Source of the DNA: Saccharothrix sp. NRRL B-16348
Lineage (GTDB): Bacteria; Actinomycetota; Actinomycetes; Mycobacteriales; Pseudonocardiaceae
Length of the DNA: 64,000 bases
Direction: 5' to 3'
Assembly: GCF_001280085.1 (NCBI RefSeq)
Contig: NZ_LGED01000194.1
Coordinates: forward strand, 129,627-193,626
Positions 1 to 9,684 of this stretch are shown here, one piece after another. The first letter of the stretch is position 1; each line of letters starts with the position of its first letter. The position numbers were made by a program, and so were the translations under genes. The notes below the pieces were generated by a model, which did no database searches, had not been told where the DNA came from, and worked only from the letters and a program-made list of their open reading frames with translations.

Positions 1-815
<815 letters not shown>

Positions 816-851
816 GCACGGAAACGTCGGCCTGACACGGAACGCACGCCG

Positions 852-892
852 ACGTCGGGCGGGCCGTCCGCGGTGGACGGCCAGCCCGACGT
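852..892. terminator. Bidirectional hairpin terminator
   Basis: Arms ACGTCGGGC and GGCCGTCC (852-869) pair with GGACGGCC and GCCCGACGT (875-892) around a 5-nt loop, with one G/A mismatch: about 17 base pairs, GC-rich. It lies between two convergent genes and has no T-tract, as is common for actinobacterial terminators. Confidence 0.75.
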
Positions 893-901
893 CCGGGCTC
901 G

Positions 902-1990
902 TCAGGCGTGCCCGCCGACGGTCACCGTGCCGACCGTCAGCTCCGGCCGTCCCTCCAGGAACTCGCCGACCCGCGCCACCTCCCGGTCCAGCTCGGCCGA
1001 GTGCGCCCGGGACAACGGCGCGAACGGCTCCACCGTGACCACGATCCGCCGACCCGACCGCTTCTGGTGCCACACCCCGGCCACCACGCCGTCCACCAGC
1101 AGCACCGGGAAGTTCCCGGCCTGCCCGCCCGACAACGCCCGCTCGAACGCCCGACCCGGGAACACCTCCTCACGCGGGTGGCTGCCCACCACGTACGCGT
1201 CGAAGTAGGGGAGCAGCCGCACCCCGGCCGGCGGCTCGTCCGGCCACGACGTGTCGCCGCGCACCACCCACCCGCCGTCCACCTGCTCCAGGTCGGCCCG
1301 CTCGAACAGCTCGTTCACCCACCGCTTCGGCGCGGCCAGCCACTTCGCGAAGTGCGCCTGCGTCGCCGGACCGTACGACCGCAGGTAGGCGTGCAGCAGC
1401 TCCACCGCCCCGTTCGCGGCCGGCGCGAAACCCGGCAGCCACCGCTGCGGGCTCGTGTAGGCGACCTTGCGGCCCTTGTTCGGCGCGAAGCACATCGCGC
1501 CGCGGTTGGACGCCGTGCCCATCGCCTCCACCCACCGCGGCCACGGCGTTCCGCCGAACGCCTCCATCACCCGGTCGCCCGCCCACGCGCCGGTGCGCGC
1601 GACCACCGCCTCGGTCAGCTCGTCACCGGTCAGCTCGTCGTCCCGCAACGCGTCCGCGATCGCAGTCACCACCTCGCCCGCCTGCTCGTCGGTGAGCAGC
1701 TGGAGCCGTTGCGGCAGCTCCGTCAAGGCGCCCGTCCACATCGGCAGGTCCGCCGCGGGCAGCAGGTGCACCGTGCCGCGCGGCCCGCGCGTCTTCACCA
1801 ACGTCCGGTCCACCCACACCGCGTCCCGCACCCGCTGCCGGGTCAGGGTCGTGCGGACGCCGATCGACAGCTCCGCCGCCGACATCACCTGGGCGTGCGC
1901 TCCGCACATCGCCCGCACCACCGCCACCGGGTCGGCCGACGGCTCCAGCAGCGAGTGCCGGCGCAGCCGCCGGCCGATCACCCGGTTCAC
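902..1990 (-). CDS. Winged-helix HTH_42 (AlkZ/YcaQ-like) protein
   Basis: 362 aa, HTH_42 family (formerly DUF1006), which includes AlkZ and YcaQ DNA glycosylases that unhook alkylated or crosslinked DNA. Family landmarks are present: an N-terminal winged helix, the RGTVHLLP segment near residue 75, and a C-terminal LLPYFDAYVVG plus VDGVVAGVW core. The QxQ catalytic motif position carries H32-A-Q34 (CGAHAQV), so the first Gln is replaced. GTG start chosen because it overlaps the upstream epoxide hydrolase stop as GTGA, which implies translational coupling. Many members of this family have no tested activity, so glycosylase function is only possible. A paralogue lies at 17252-18310. Confidence 0.8.
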   Translation of the reverse strand: MNRVIGRRLRRHSLLEPSADPVAVVRAMCGAHAQVMSAAELSIGVRTTLTRQRVRDAVWVDRTLVKTRGPRGTVHLLPAADLPMWTGALTELPQRLQLLTDEQAGEVVTAIADALRDDELTGDELTEAVVARTGAWAGDRVMEAFGGTPWPRWVEAMGTASNRGAMCFAPNKGRKVAYTSPQRWLPGFAPAANGAVELLHAYLRSYGPATQAHFAKWLAAPKRWVNELFERADLEQVDGGWVVRGDTSWPDEPPAGVRLLPYFDAYVVGSHPREEVFPGRAFERALSGGQAGNFPVLLVDGVVAGVWHQKRSGRRIVVTVEPFAPLSRAHSAELDREVARVGEFLEGRPELTVGTVTVGGHA

Positions 1991-3075
1991 CGGACCTTCC
2001 CGAAGAACTCCCGCACCTCGCCCGCGAACGCCTCGGGCACCTCCAGCGCCACGAAGTGCCCGCCGGGCTTGGCGTCCGGCCAGTGCACGATGTCGTTGTG
2101 CCGCTCGGCCAGCCGCCGGATCGCGGGCGGACCGCTGTACACGCCCGTCGGCACCAGCTTCTGCCCCTCCGGCCACGCGAACCGCTCGTTGTCGTACATG
2201 AACCACGACGACGACCCCGCCGTGCCGGTCAACCAGTACAGGGTCGCGTTCACCAGCAGCAGGTCGCGGTCGATCGCCTGCTCCGGCGAGTCCACCGTGA
2301 TGGTGAACTCCTGGAACTTCTGCGTCAGCCACGCCAGCAACGCCACCGGCGAGTCGTGCCAGCCCAACGCGAAGGTCTGCGGCGCGGCGCGCAGCAGCGC
2401 GTGGTGGTCCACCCCCGCGCCCGCCCACTCCTGCATCTGCCAGTAGAACTCGCGCTCGTCCTCGGTCAACGTCGGCAGGTCCTCCTCGGTCGGGAACCCC
2501 AGCCCGCCGTTCACGAACACCCCGACCACGTGCTCCGGCGCCGCCTTCGCCACCTCCGGCGCGATGTAGGCGCCGAGGTCGCCTCCCTGCACCCCGTACC
2601 GCCCGTACCCCAGCCGCGCCATCAGCCCGGCGAACACCCGACCGGCCCGGGCGACGTCGAACGGCCCGCTCGGCTTGGCGGAGAACCCGAAACCGGGGAT
2701 GCTCGGCACCACCAGGTGGAAGTCCCGCAGGTGCGCCACGGCGTCCACGAACTCCACGAACGTGTTCGGCCAGCCGTGCACCAACAGCAGCGGCAGCGCG
2801 TCGGGGTTGTCGCTCCGCACGTGCAGGAAGTGCACGTCCAGCCCGTCGACCTCCACCACGAACTGCGGGAAGGCGTTCAGCCGCGCCTCGTGCGCCCGCC
2901 AGTCGAAGCCCGTGCGCCAGTACCCGGCCAGGTCGCGCAGGTAGTCGACCGGCACGCCGCGCCGCCACCCGTCACCGGGCAACGGCTCCACCCAGCGGGC
3001 ACGGGCGAGGCGGTCGGCGAGGTCGTCCAGGTCGGTCTGCGGCACGGCGATGCGGAACTCTCGGATCTCGGTCAC
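1987..3075 (-). CDS. Epoxide hydrolase (EHN-type alpha/beta hydrolase)
   Basis: 362 aa. The N-terminal EHN domain (about residues 1-110, IREFRIAVPQTDLDDLADRL) precedes an alpha/beta hydrolase core with oxyanion HGWPNTFVEF, nucleophile motif GVQGGDLGAY (Asp nucleophile) and a late catalytic His in KPGGHFVALEVPE. This is the microsomal-type epoxide hydrolase architecture, which opens epoxides to diols; the family also handles juvenile-hormone-like and antibiotic epoxides. Start is GTG: a TAGCGT -10 box ends 7 nt upstream, so the transcript is probably leaderless. First gene of a two-gene unit with the HTH_42 protein. Substrate unknown. Confidence 0.9.
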   Translation of the reverse strand: MTEIREFRIAVPQTDLDDLADRLARARWVEPLPGDGWRRGVPVDYLRDLAGYWRTGFDWRAHEARLNAFPQFVVEVDGLDVHFLHVRSDNPDALPLLLVHGWPNTFVEFVDAVAHLRDFHLVVPSIPGFGFSAKPSGPFDVARAGRVFAGLMARLGYGRYGVQGGDLGAYIAPEVAKAAPEHVVGVFVNGGLGFPTEEDLPTLTEDEREFYWQMQEWAGAGVDHHALLRAAPQTFALGWHDSPVALLAWLTQKFQEFTITVDSPEQAIDRDLLLVNATLYWLTGTAGSSSWFMYDNERFAWPEGQKLVPTGVYSGPPAIRRLAERHNDIVHWPDAKPGGHFVALEVPEAFAGEVREFFGKVR

Positions 3076-3082
3076 GGGAACG

Positions 3083-3116
3083 ACGCTAGAGCCCGAGTAG
3101 GACAGGAACCGTCCTA
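3083..3116 (-). promoter_or_regulatory. Leaderless promoter with upstream palindromic operator
   Basis: On the minus strand TAGCGT (3088-3083) stands 7 nt before the epoxide hydrolase GTG. Upstream, TAGGAC (3098-3103) and GTCCTA (3111-3116) form an inverted repeat with a 7-nt centre containing GGAACC, placed over the expected -35 region. This looks like a repressor or activator site; the 3' edge overlaps the next gene's stop codon. Confidence 0.55.
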
Positions 3117-3563
3117 GATCGACCCCGGATGCCCGAACCGGGCGATCCGCAGCCCGCCTTCGACCACCACCGTGTCCACCAACCGGAACCCCAGCCCTTC
3201 GTACAGCGCGATGGCGGGCGCGTTCGCCGCACCCGTCGACACGATCGCCGGCCCGCCCTCGGCCAGCACCTGCTCCACCAGCCGTCTGGCGAACCCGAGC
3301 CGGAAGTGGCTCGGCGCCACACAGAGCCGGTCGATGTCCAGCACGCCGTCGACCTTCGCGTAGCCGACGAACGCCACCAGGTCGTGGTCGACGTACCCGC
3401 CGAGCCACCGCAACGGCAATCTCCGGACGTCCTCGACCGACTCGTGCAACGCCGGTATCGCCGTGCTGCCGATCAACTCCGCCTCGACCGCGTACGACTG
3501 GGCCGCGATCCGGTGCACCGCCTTCACCGTCTCGTCGTCGGCGAGGTCCAAGGGAACGATCAT
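3114..3563 (-). CDS. GNAT-family N-acetyltransferase
   Basis: 149 aa acetyl-CoA-dependent acetyltransferase fold. Motif A is the segment VLDIDRLCVAPSHFRLGFARRLVEQVL, with the acetyl-CoA pyrophosphate loop slightly altered (RLGFAR instead of RxxGxG/A), and the closing strand is IALYEGLGFRLVDT. The inner ATG at 3563 was preferred over one six codons upstream because AAAGGA sits about 9 nt before it. Acceptor (small molecule or protein N-terminus) unknown. It stands immediately upstream of the epoxide hydrolase promoter, in the same direction. Confidence 0.8.
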   Translation of the reverse strand: MIVPLDLADDETVKAVHRIAAQSYAVEAELIGSTAIPALHESVEDVRRLPLRWLGGYVDHDLVAFVGYAKVDGVLDIDRLCVAPSHFRLGFARRLVEQVLAEGGPAIVSTGAANAPAIALYEGLGFRLVDTVVVEGGLRIARFGHPGSI

Positions 3564-3652
3564 GCGGCCATCCTTTCCCACGAGGTGATCCGCCGGTTAC
3601 CCCGTCCGATCATCCGTGGAAACCGCCGCTCGGCCGAGCACGGACGACCGTC

Positions 3653-4600
3653 TCAGCCGTAGCGCTGGACGAGTGCGTTGCCGATCGAGGCCAGGTGGTC
3701 CCGCACACCTGGAGGGCCGGTCACTTCGAGCCACTCGACCAGTCCGGCGAGTTCGCCGGCGAGCGTGTACTCGTCGTGGCCGCGGATCAGGACCTCGATG
3801 CGGCCGTCGGTCGTGGAGCCTCCCACTTGGAGCCGACTGCCGAGCCCCATCCGGAGCAGGCCGATCCCGTGGGGCACGCACACCGCCTGGATTTCGAGCG
3901 GCATCCGCCTGCGGTCGATCTCGTCGGCGATCTCGTGCCAGCTCACGGCGAGGTCGAAGTCCTCGGGCCGGTGCACGGGGTCGTCGGTCGGCACGGCGGA
4001 CGACACGCGGTCGATCCGGAACGTCCGCCGGCCGGCCTCGGTGTCGGAGACGAGGTACCACGACGGGCCTTTGGCGACGATGCCCAGCGGGTGGACGGTC
4101 CTCTCGGTTTCGGCGCCTTGGCCGTCGACGTAGCCGAGCCGCACCTGGACGCCGCGGATCACCGCGTCCTGGAGTTCGTCGAGGAAGCGGGGCGGTCGGT
4201 GCTCGACCCGGCTCGACCCCCATCGTCGCGGGTCCGTGACCAACGACGACGCCGCGGCCTCGGCCTGCACCCGGAACGGCTCCGGCAGGGCGTGGACGAG
4301 CTTGCGCAGGGCTGCCTTCACAGCCGGCGTCGCGGCCGAGGCCGGGCCGGCGACCAGGAACAGGGCGCGGGTCTCGCTCGCGGTCAACCCGGACAAGTCG
4401 GTGCGGGCGCCGCCCACGAGGCGCCAGCCGCCGCCTCGGCCCTGCATCGCGTACACGGGCACCCCGGCCATGGCCAGGGCGTCGAGGTCGCGGCGGGCGG
4501 TGCGCTCGGAGACCTCCAACTCCCGGGCGACCTCCGCCGCGGTCACCTGCTCGCGCCGTTGCAGCAGGAGGAGGACTGCCACCAGCCGGTCGGTTCGCAC
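3653..4600 (-). CDS. WYL-domain transcriptional regulator
   Basis: 315 aa. N-terminal DeoR-type winged helix (residues 1-60, VTAAEVARELEVSERTARRDL as the recognition region), a linker, then a WYL domain (about 140-220, with PSWYLVSDT and TFRIDRVSSA) and a WCX-type C-terminus. WYL proteins sense ligands such as nucleic acids or small molecules and act as activators or repressors. It is divergent from the alpha/beta hydrolase at 4665, with a perfect 10-bp inverted repeat between them, so control of that gene and itself is the natural inference. GTG start. Confidence 0.9.
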   Translation of the reverse strand: MRTDRLVAVLLLLQRREQVTAAEVARELEVSERTARRDLDALAMAGVPVYAMQGRGGGWRLVGGARTDLSGLTASETRALFLVAGPASAATPAVKAALRKLVHALPEPFRVQAEAAASSLVTDPRRWGSSRVEHRPPRFLDELQDAVIRGVQVRLGYVDGQGAETERTVHPLGIVAKGPSWYLVSDTEAGRRTFRIDRVSSAVPTDDPVHRPEDFDLAVSWHEIADEIDRRRMPLEIQAVCVPHGIGLLRMGLGSRLQVGGSTTDGRIEVLIRGHDEYTLAGELAGLVEWLEVTGPPGVRDHLASIGNALVQRYG

Positions 4601-4620
4601 GCCGGCAACACTCCCACATC

Positions 4621-4645
4621 AAACCGGTCAGGAGGTGACCGGTTT
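4621..4645. promoter_or_regulatory. Perfect inverted-repeat operator in divergent promoter region
   Basis: AAACCGGTCA (4621-4630), spacer GGAGG, TGACCGGTTT (4636-4645): two perfect 10-bp arms with half-site centres 15 bp apart. It lies 20-44 nt from both divergent starts and is the best candidate binding site for the WYL regulator. Confidence 0.8.
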
Positions 4646-4664
4646 CAGTCCGCACGATGGCGGC

Positions 4665-5642
4665 ATGACCTCACCGACGAGTCCCACCACCCACGCCCGG
4701 TTCACTCCGGTCGACTTCCCCGAGCCCACCGTCGTCCCCGTCAACGGCGTGGAACTCGAAGTGTTCGAAGCAGGCCGGCAGAATGCGGGAAAGCCCATCG
4801 TGCTCTGCCACGGCTGGCCGGAGCACGCCTTTTCCTGGCGTCATCAGGTGCCCGCCCTCGTCGCGGCGGGCTACCACGTCATCGTCCCGAACCAGCGCGG
4901 TTACGGAAACTCGTCCCGTCCGGCCGCAGTGACGGACTACGACATCGAACACCTGTCGGGTGATCTCGTCGGGCTGCTCGATCACTACGGGTACGAGGAC
5001 GCCACCTTCGTCGGGCACGACTGGGGCGCGATGGTCGTCTGGGGACTGACCCTGCTGCACCCGAAACGCGTGAACAAAGTGGTCAACCTGAGCCTGCCCT
5101 ACCAGGAACGCGGAGAAAAGCCCTGGATCGAGGCCATGGAAGAGGTGCTCGGCGGCGACTTCTACTTCGTCCACTTCAACCGGCGGCCAGGCGTCGCGGA
5201 CGCCGTGTTCGACGAGAACACCTTCCGGTTCCTCCGCAACATGTACCGGAAGAACGTGCCGCCCCTGGAGCCTCGGCCGGGTATGGCGTTGATCGATCTC
5301 GCCACAGCGGAAACGCCACTCGGCGAGCCCGTGATGAGCGACGGTGAACTGGCCGTTTTCGTCTCCGCCTTCGAATCGACGGGGTTCACGGGCAGTGTGA
5401 ACTGGTACCGGAACCTCGACCGCAACTGGCACCTGCTGGCGGACGTGGACCCGATCATCCGGCAGCCCACGCTCATGATCTACGGCGACCGGGACGTGAT
5501 CCAGCCGTCCGCCACGCTGGCCGAGTTCGTGCCCGACGTGGACGTGGTCAACCTGGACTGCGGTCATTGGATCCAGCAGGAGAAGCCGGCGGAGACGAAC
5601 CAGGCGATCACGAACTGGCTGGCACGGCAGGACGCCGTGTAG
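4665..5642 (+). CDS. Alpha/beta hydrolase, epoxide-hydrolase/haloalkane-dehalogenase type
   Basis: 325 aa. Oxyanion motif HGWPEHAFSWRHQ, nucleophile elbow VGHDWGAMVVW with Asp as nucleophile, acid residue near DRDVIQPS and catalytic His in DCGHWIQQEKP. The HDWG elbow is typical of soluble epoxide hydrolases and related dehalogenases rather than of Ser esterases. ATG start after a weak ribosome site. The divergent WYL gene and operator suggest substrate-induced expression. It ends against a 14-bp hairpin. Confidence 0.9.
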   Translation: MTSPTSPTTHARFTPVDFPEPTVVPVNGVELEVFEAGRQNAGKPIVLCHGWPEHAFSWRHQVPALVAAGYHVIVPNQRGYGNSSRPAAVTDYDIEHLSGDLVGLLDHYGYEDATFVGHDWGAMVVWGLTLLHPKRVNKVVNLSLPYQERGEKPWIEAMEEVLGGDFYFVHFNRRPGVADAVFDENTFRFLRNMYRKNVPPLEPRPGMALIDLATAETPLGEPVMSDGELAVFVSAFESTGFTGSVNWYRNLDRNWHLLADVDPIIRQPTLMIYGDRDVIQPSATLAEFVPDVDVVNLDCGHWIQQEKPAETNQAITNWLARQDAV

Positions 5643-5648
5643 CGGGCT

Positions 5649-5684
5649 TCCGGCCGCCGGGGAACAGTGACCCCGGCGGCCGGA
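5649..5684. terminator. Perfect 14-bp hairpin terminator
   Basis: TCCGGCCGCCGGGG (5649-5662), 8-nt loop, CCCCGGCGGCCGGA (5671-5684). It lies between two convergent genes and can serve both; no T-tract. Confidence 0.85.
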
Positions 5685-5695
5685 CCACGGGCCGC

Positions 5696-8600
5696 CTACG
5701 GCGTGGCCACGGTGCAGGCGAGCTGCGTGCGCACGTACCGGGAACCGGAGTGCGGCGCCCGGCCCGTGGCGGTCACGCGGACGTTGTAGCTGCCCGCCTC
5801 CTTCGTCTGCGTGAACCGGCCGGTGACCAGCGGCAACGCCGACTCGACCCCGGTCGCCCGCGGCATGGTGTCCGACAGGGTCAGCCGGGTGGCCGTGAAC
5901 TGGAACAGGTCGGGCTTGCCCGCCGCCAGCAGCCGGGCGCGCAGCGCCAGCACCTTGCCGACGTGCTCCGGCACCGAGTCGCCGCCGGGCACCTCCACCG
6001 GGTCGAGCTTGGCCAGGGCGTCGGCGTGGACCTTGCCGAGGCTGTCGAGGCTCAACGCGGGCGCCACCACGAGCCCGGTCGGCCTGGCCGGGTTGAACAG
6101 CCGGGTGCCGTCGGTCATCTTGGTCGTCACCAGCAGCGGGCTGCCCGCCGTGAACCGGCGCGGACCCAGGTCGACGTGCAGGCGGATCGGCGACCGCACG
6201 AACCCGGCCGCGGTGTAGCGGGTGTGCCCCTCCCGCGCCGTGGACACCTCGATGAACCACCTCCCGGCCAACGGCTCGGCCACGTCGAACGCCACGTACC
6301 CGTCGCCCTCGGTCCGGCGCAGCAAACTGGAGTGCGCGGGCACGAGCCTGCCCTTCGGGTCGCGCAGCCGCACGCAGAGCTGGTCGGCCTTCGTGGCGCT
6401 CTCCGCCACGAACCGCAGCGACGTGTCCGCCCACGACACCGTGAACGTCGCCTGCGCCGCCACGTCGTCGACGAACGCCGCGACCCGGCTCGTGGACGCC
6501 ATCGCCGACTCGTTGACGACGATCCCGTCACCGGACACCTGGCCGCGGAGGTAGTTGTAGATCTCGAACAGGTCGTCGATCGTCGGCATGAAGTAGTAGC
6601 GGCCGTCGGAGATGTCCGCGACCTGCTCCAGCAGCGCCTGGTCCGAGGCGGGACCCATCGCGCAGGTGTAGACCGGCACCGCGCTCGGCAGCGTCGCCAC
6701 CGCGTCCAGCGCCGACGGCTTCGCCGGGTTCCCCGCGTCGCACCCCTTGTTGTCGTACCCGTCCGACAGCAGCACCATCGCCCGGCTCGCCACCGACGAG
6801 GTCGCCAGCAGGTCCCGCGCCTTGACGATCCCGTCACCCAGGAACGTGCAGCCGCCGAACACCACCGCGTCCACCTCGGCCTTCGCCGCGTCGCGGACCG
6901 GCTGGCCGGTGATCGGCTGCACGGCCGGACCGGGACCCGTCGGGAACGCCACGTCCCCGGTGCTGCCGAAGCTGACCACGCCGACCTCGTCGTCCACCGA
7001 CAGCAGGTCCAGAAACTGCTTGGACGCGGTGCGGGTGACCGCCTCGTACCCGTGGACGAGCATGCTGCCCGAGCGGTCGAGCACCGGGACGACGCTCACC
7101 GGCGCCGCCGGCGGCACCTCGGCGTTGTCGATCACGAGCGCGAAGTCCTGCCACGGCGTGGCGATGTCCGGCCGGGCGCTCGCCGACACCGCGGCAGCGA
7201 TCACGCGGACCTCGTAGACGCCCGACGGGTTCGCGCGGTAGACGCACTCGATGTTGTTCACGCTGTCGAACACGCCGCCCGGCGCCGAGAACCCGCCCGC
7301 GAACACGTTGCCCTTGAACACGATGCCGGAGTCCAGCTCGGTCACCTCGAGGTCGAGGTCGTTCACGAGCGTCGGGTTGGCCGCCACCGCGCCCGGCGCG
7401 TCCGTCCACACCAGCGTGATGCGCAACGGCCGGGTCGGGTCGGCCGGCGCGACCCGGATCAGGTGCTCCTGACCCGCCGCGGTGAACGCGTGCCGCTGGT
7501 CGGAGAAGACCTTCGGGCCACGGTCGGAGGCGGGCGCCTGCTCCAGCACGTTCTCCAGGCTCACCCGCCCCCACCCCTGGTCGTTGTTCGGGACCGGCCC
7601 GAGCGGGGCGCTGTCGCGCAGGTTCAGCCTGGTCGCGCCGGGGGAGACGGTCCGGAACGTCATGACCTCCGTGCCCTGGTCGTAGTGCCAGTCACCCGGA
7701 CCCGCCACCGCCGCGGCGCTCGCGACCTCCGTCATCGCCCCGAACACACCGCCCGGGGCCTGGTCGACCGCCTCCGCCGGGACGTGACCGAGCGCGGAGA
7801 CCGAACGCAGGCCACCGCCGAGGTTCGCCCACTCCGACGCCGAGTACGACCGCCAGTTGGGGCCGCCCGCCATGTCCTCCGCGCCGTTGACGACCAACGC
7901 CTTCGCCATCGCCGCGCTCGGCGTGACGCCGCCCGTGCGCGCCCGCCACCACTCGATCATCACCGCGATCGCGCCCGTGACGTGCGGCGCGGCCATCGAC
8001 GTCCCGGTCAGCAGGACGTGACCGCTGTCCGTGCCCGCCTGCGCGGAGTTCACGTCGGTGCCGGGCGCGCACACGTTCGGCAGGATCCGGCCGTCCGCGG
8101 CGGGACCGCGGCTGGAACTCGACGCGATGCCCTGCACGTCGTCGCTCGGGAACCCCTCGCCCGGGCGGGCGTTGAGCGAGTTGCCGACCACGATGACGTT
8201 CTTGGCCTCCTTCGGACCGGTGATCGTCCCCGGCCGGCCGCCCGCGTTGCCCGCCGAGAAGACGATCACCAGCGAGTCGAGCCCCGCGGTGGCGTCGTCC
8301 GGGTCGCGCACCAGCTGGTCGTACCGGCGGGCGGTCGCGGTGTACCCGCTGCCCGCGGCGGAGGAGAACCACGAGTTGTTCTGCACGGCCGCGCCGTTGT
8401 TCACCGCGTCCCGCGTGAACTGGCCGAAGTCGGCGGGCGGCCACGGGCCCTCGAGCCCGTTCTGGGTGACCAGCCCGGCCTGCGGCGCCACGCCCAGACC
8501 GCTGAGGAAGTCGTCCGGCGCGACACCCTCGGTGTCGCCGCTGCCGCCGTTGCCGAGCGCGATGCCCGCGACGTGGGTGCCGTGCCCCTCTTTGTCCTGG

Positions 8601-9556
8601 ATGGCCGCGTCGCCGTCGTAGTTGACGAACGCGACCTGACGCCCGCGGATGTCGAGGTGGCCGGTCGTGTTGTTGGTCGCGTTCTCGTCGACACCGGTGT
8701 CGCAGATGGCCACGTTCACCCCCGTGCCGCCGCCCAGGCCGAGCGACCCCAGCCACGCCAGGTAGCCCGTCGACGGCGGGATCTGCTCGCGGACCAGCTG
8801 CGACTCGCGCTCGCCGTCCAGGCCGGGCCGGTCGTCGACCCGTTCGAGCAGCCGCACGTGCGGCAGTCGGGCGATCGTCGGGAGGTCGGCCGCGTCCAGC
8901 TCGACCACGATCGTGGCGTAGAGCGGCGCGTCGGACTCGGCGCGCGAGTCGCTGACCACCGCGCCGCCCACGTCCTGGACGGCCCGGCGCACCTCGTCGG
9001 CCGCGGCAGGCGGGTGGACGGAGACGCTGACGTACGAGACCGTGCCGGTGGCACCGGCCAGGTTCGGGTGGATCCGGTAGGCGGGCTTCATCGGCCCGGT
9101 CCACGTGACGAAGGTCAGCTCGCGCAGCCGCGCGACCGCGTCGGGCGTTCCGCCGACCAGCACGCCGTACGCGCCGGTCGGCTCGATGACCTCCACACCG
9201 CGTGCCTCGATCGCCGCGAGCCACTCGGCACGCGGCGGCGCGACGAGCTGGACGAGGTGGTGCGGCCACTCGTCGGCTTGCTCGGCCGGCACCTCCAGCT
9301 CCGCCGGCGCCGGTGGCCTCTCCGCGTCGCTCTCGGTGTCGATGCGGGTCGTGCCGAGGTCGAGGACACCGGCGTCCGGCAGCAGCTTGACCCGGTACCC
9401 CTGCTCCTCCAACGCCTCCAGCCGCTCCCGGCCACCCTTCACCACCGCGCCCTCCGGCAGCACGGCTTCCACTTCGACCCCCGCCGACTCGGCCTCACTC
9501 GGCCGGAACTGCCCCGTCGTCGTCGAGCGCGGCGTGATGATGGCCTTCGTCGTCAT
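5696..9556 (-). CDS. Subtilisin (S8, KP-43-like) fused to a von Willebrand factor A domain
   Basis: 1286 aa. The catalytic set is intact: Asp286 (ICDTGVDE), His325 (GHGTHVAG), oxyanion Asn437 (FSAGNAGG) and Ser520 (GTSMAAPH). A beta-sandwich like that of KP-43 proteases follows (about 650-815, LVWTDAPG, LVNDLDLEV). A VWA domain comes next (about 820-1005) with a complete MIDAS start D827-R-S-G-S and VLLSDGYDN. The last ~280 residues are unassigned beta-rich sequence. About 240 residues precede the protease. There is no signal peptide or membrane segment, odd for a subtilase of this type, so it appears cytoplasmic or non-classically exported. It follows the AAA+ and 286-aa genes on the same strand; VWA domains commonly partner MoxR-type AAA+ proteins, so a functional link is inferred. 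Confidence 0.9.
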   Translation of the reverse strand: MTTKAIITPRSTTTGQFRPSEAESAGVEVEAVLPEGAVVKGGRERLEALEEQGYRVKLLPDAGVLDLGTTRIDTESDAERPPAPAELEVPAEQADEWPHHLVQLVAPPRAEWLAAIEARGVEVIEPTGAYGVLVGGTPDAVARLRELTFVTWTGPMKPAYRIHPNLAGATGTVSYVSVSVHPPAAADEVRRAVQDVGGAVVSDSRAESDAPLYATIVVELDAADLPTIARLPHVRLLERVDDRPGLDGERESQLVREQIPPSTGYLAWLGSLGLGGGTGVNVAICDTGVDENATNNTTGHLDIRGRQVAFVNYDGDAAIQDKEGHGTHVAGIALGNGGSGDTEGVAPDDFLSGLGVAPQAGLVTQNGLEGPWPPADFGQFTRDAVNNGAAVQNNSWFSSAAGSGYTATARRYDQLVRDPDDATAGLDSLVIVFSAGNAGGRPGTITGPKEAKNVIVVGNSLNARPGEGFPSDDVQGIASSSSRGPAADGRILPNVCAPGTDVNSAQAGTDSGHVLLTGTSMAAPHVTGAIAVMIEWWRARTGGVTPSAAMAKALVVNGAEDMAGGPNWRSYSASEWANLGGGLRSVSALGHVPAEAVDQAPGGVFGAMTEVASAAAVAGPGDWHYDQGTEVMTFRTVSPGATRLNLRDSAPLGPVPNNDQGWGRVSLENVLEQAPASDRGPKVFSDQRHAFTAAGQEHLIRVAPADPTRPLRITLVWTDAPGAVAANPTLVNDLDLEVTELDSGIVFKGNVFAGGFSAPGGVFDSVNNIECVYRANPSGVYEVRVIAAAVSASARPDIATPWQDFALVIDNAEVPPAAPVSVVPVLDRSGSMLVHGYEAVTRTASKQFLDLLSVDDEVGVVSFGSTGDVAFPTGPGPAVQPITGQPVRDAAKAEVDAVVFGGCTFLGDGIVKARDLLATSSVASRAMVLLSDGYDNKGCDAGNPAKPSALDAVATLPSAVPVYTCAMGPASDQALLEQVADISDGRYYFMPTIDDLFEIYNYLRGQVSGDGIVVNESAMASTSRVAAFVDDVAAQATFTVSWADTSLRFVAESATKADQLCVRLRDPKGRLVPAHSSLLRRTEGDGYVAFDVAEPLAGRWFIEVSTAREGHTRYTAAGFVRSPIRLHVDLGPRRFTAGSPLLVTTKMTDGTRLFNPARPTGLVVAPALSLDSLGKVHADALAKLDPVEVPGGDSVPEHVGKVLALRARLLAAGKPDLFQFTATRLTLSDTMPRATGVESALPLVTGRFTQTKEAGSYNVRVTATGRAPHSGSRYVRTQLACTVATP

Positions 9557-9684
9557 GAGAACCCCCTGGCGGTGCCTCCACTGAACGGTGGTCTTACAGG
9601 CAGGTTCGTGACGGAAGGACGTTCGTTACGCCCACCAGCCCATCTCGTGTGCGGCGTTCGGGTGAATGAGCGCGCCGGCCGTGG

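Noticed and set aside
902..2968. 688-codon version of the HTH_42 gene
   Set aside because: Upstream extension reads through the epoxide hydrolase in the wrong frame; similarity begins at the GTG that overlaps its stop.
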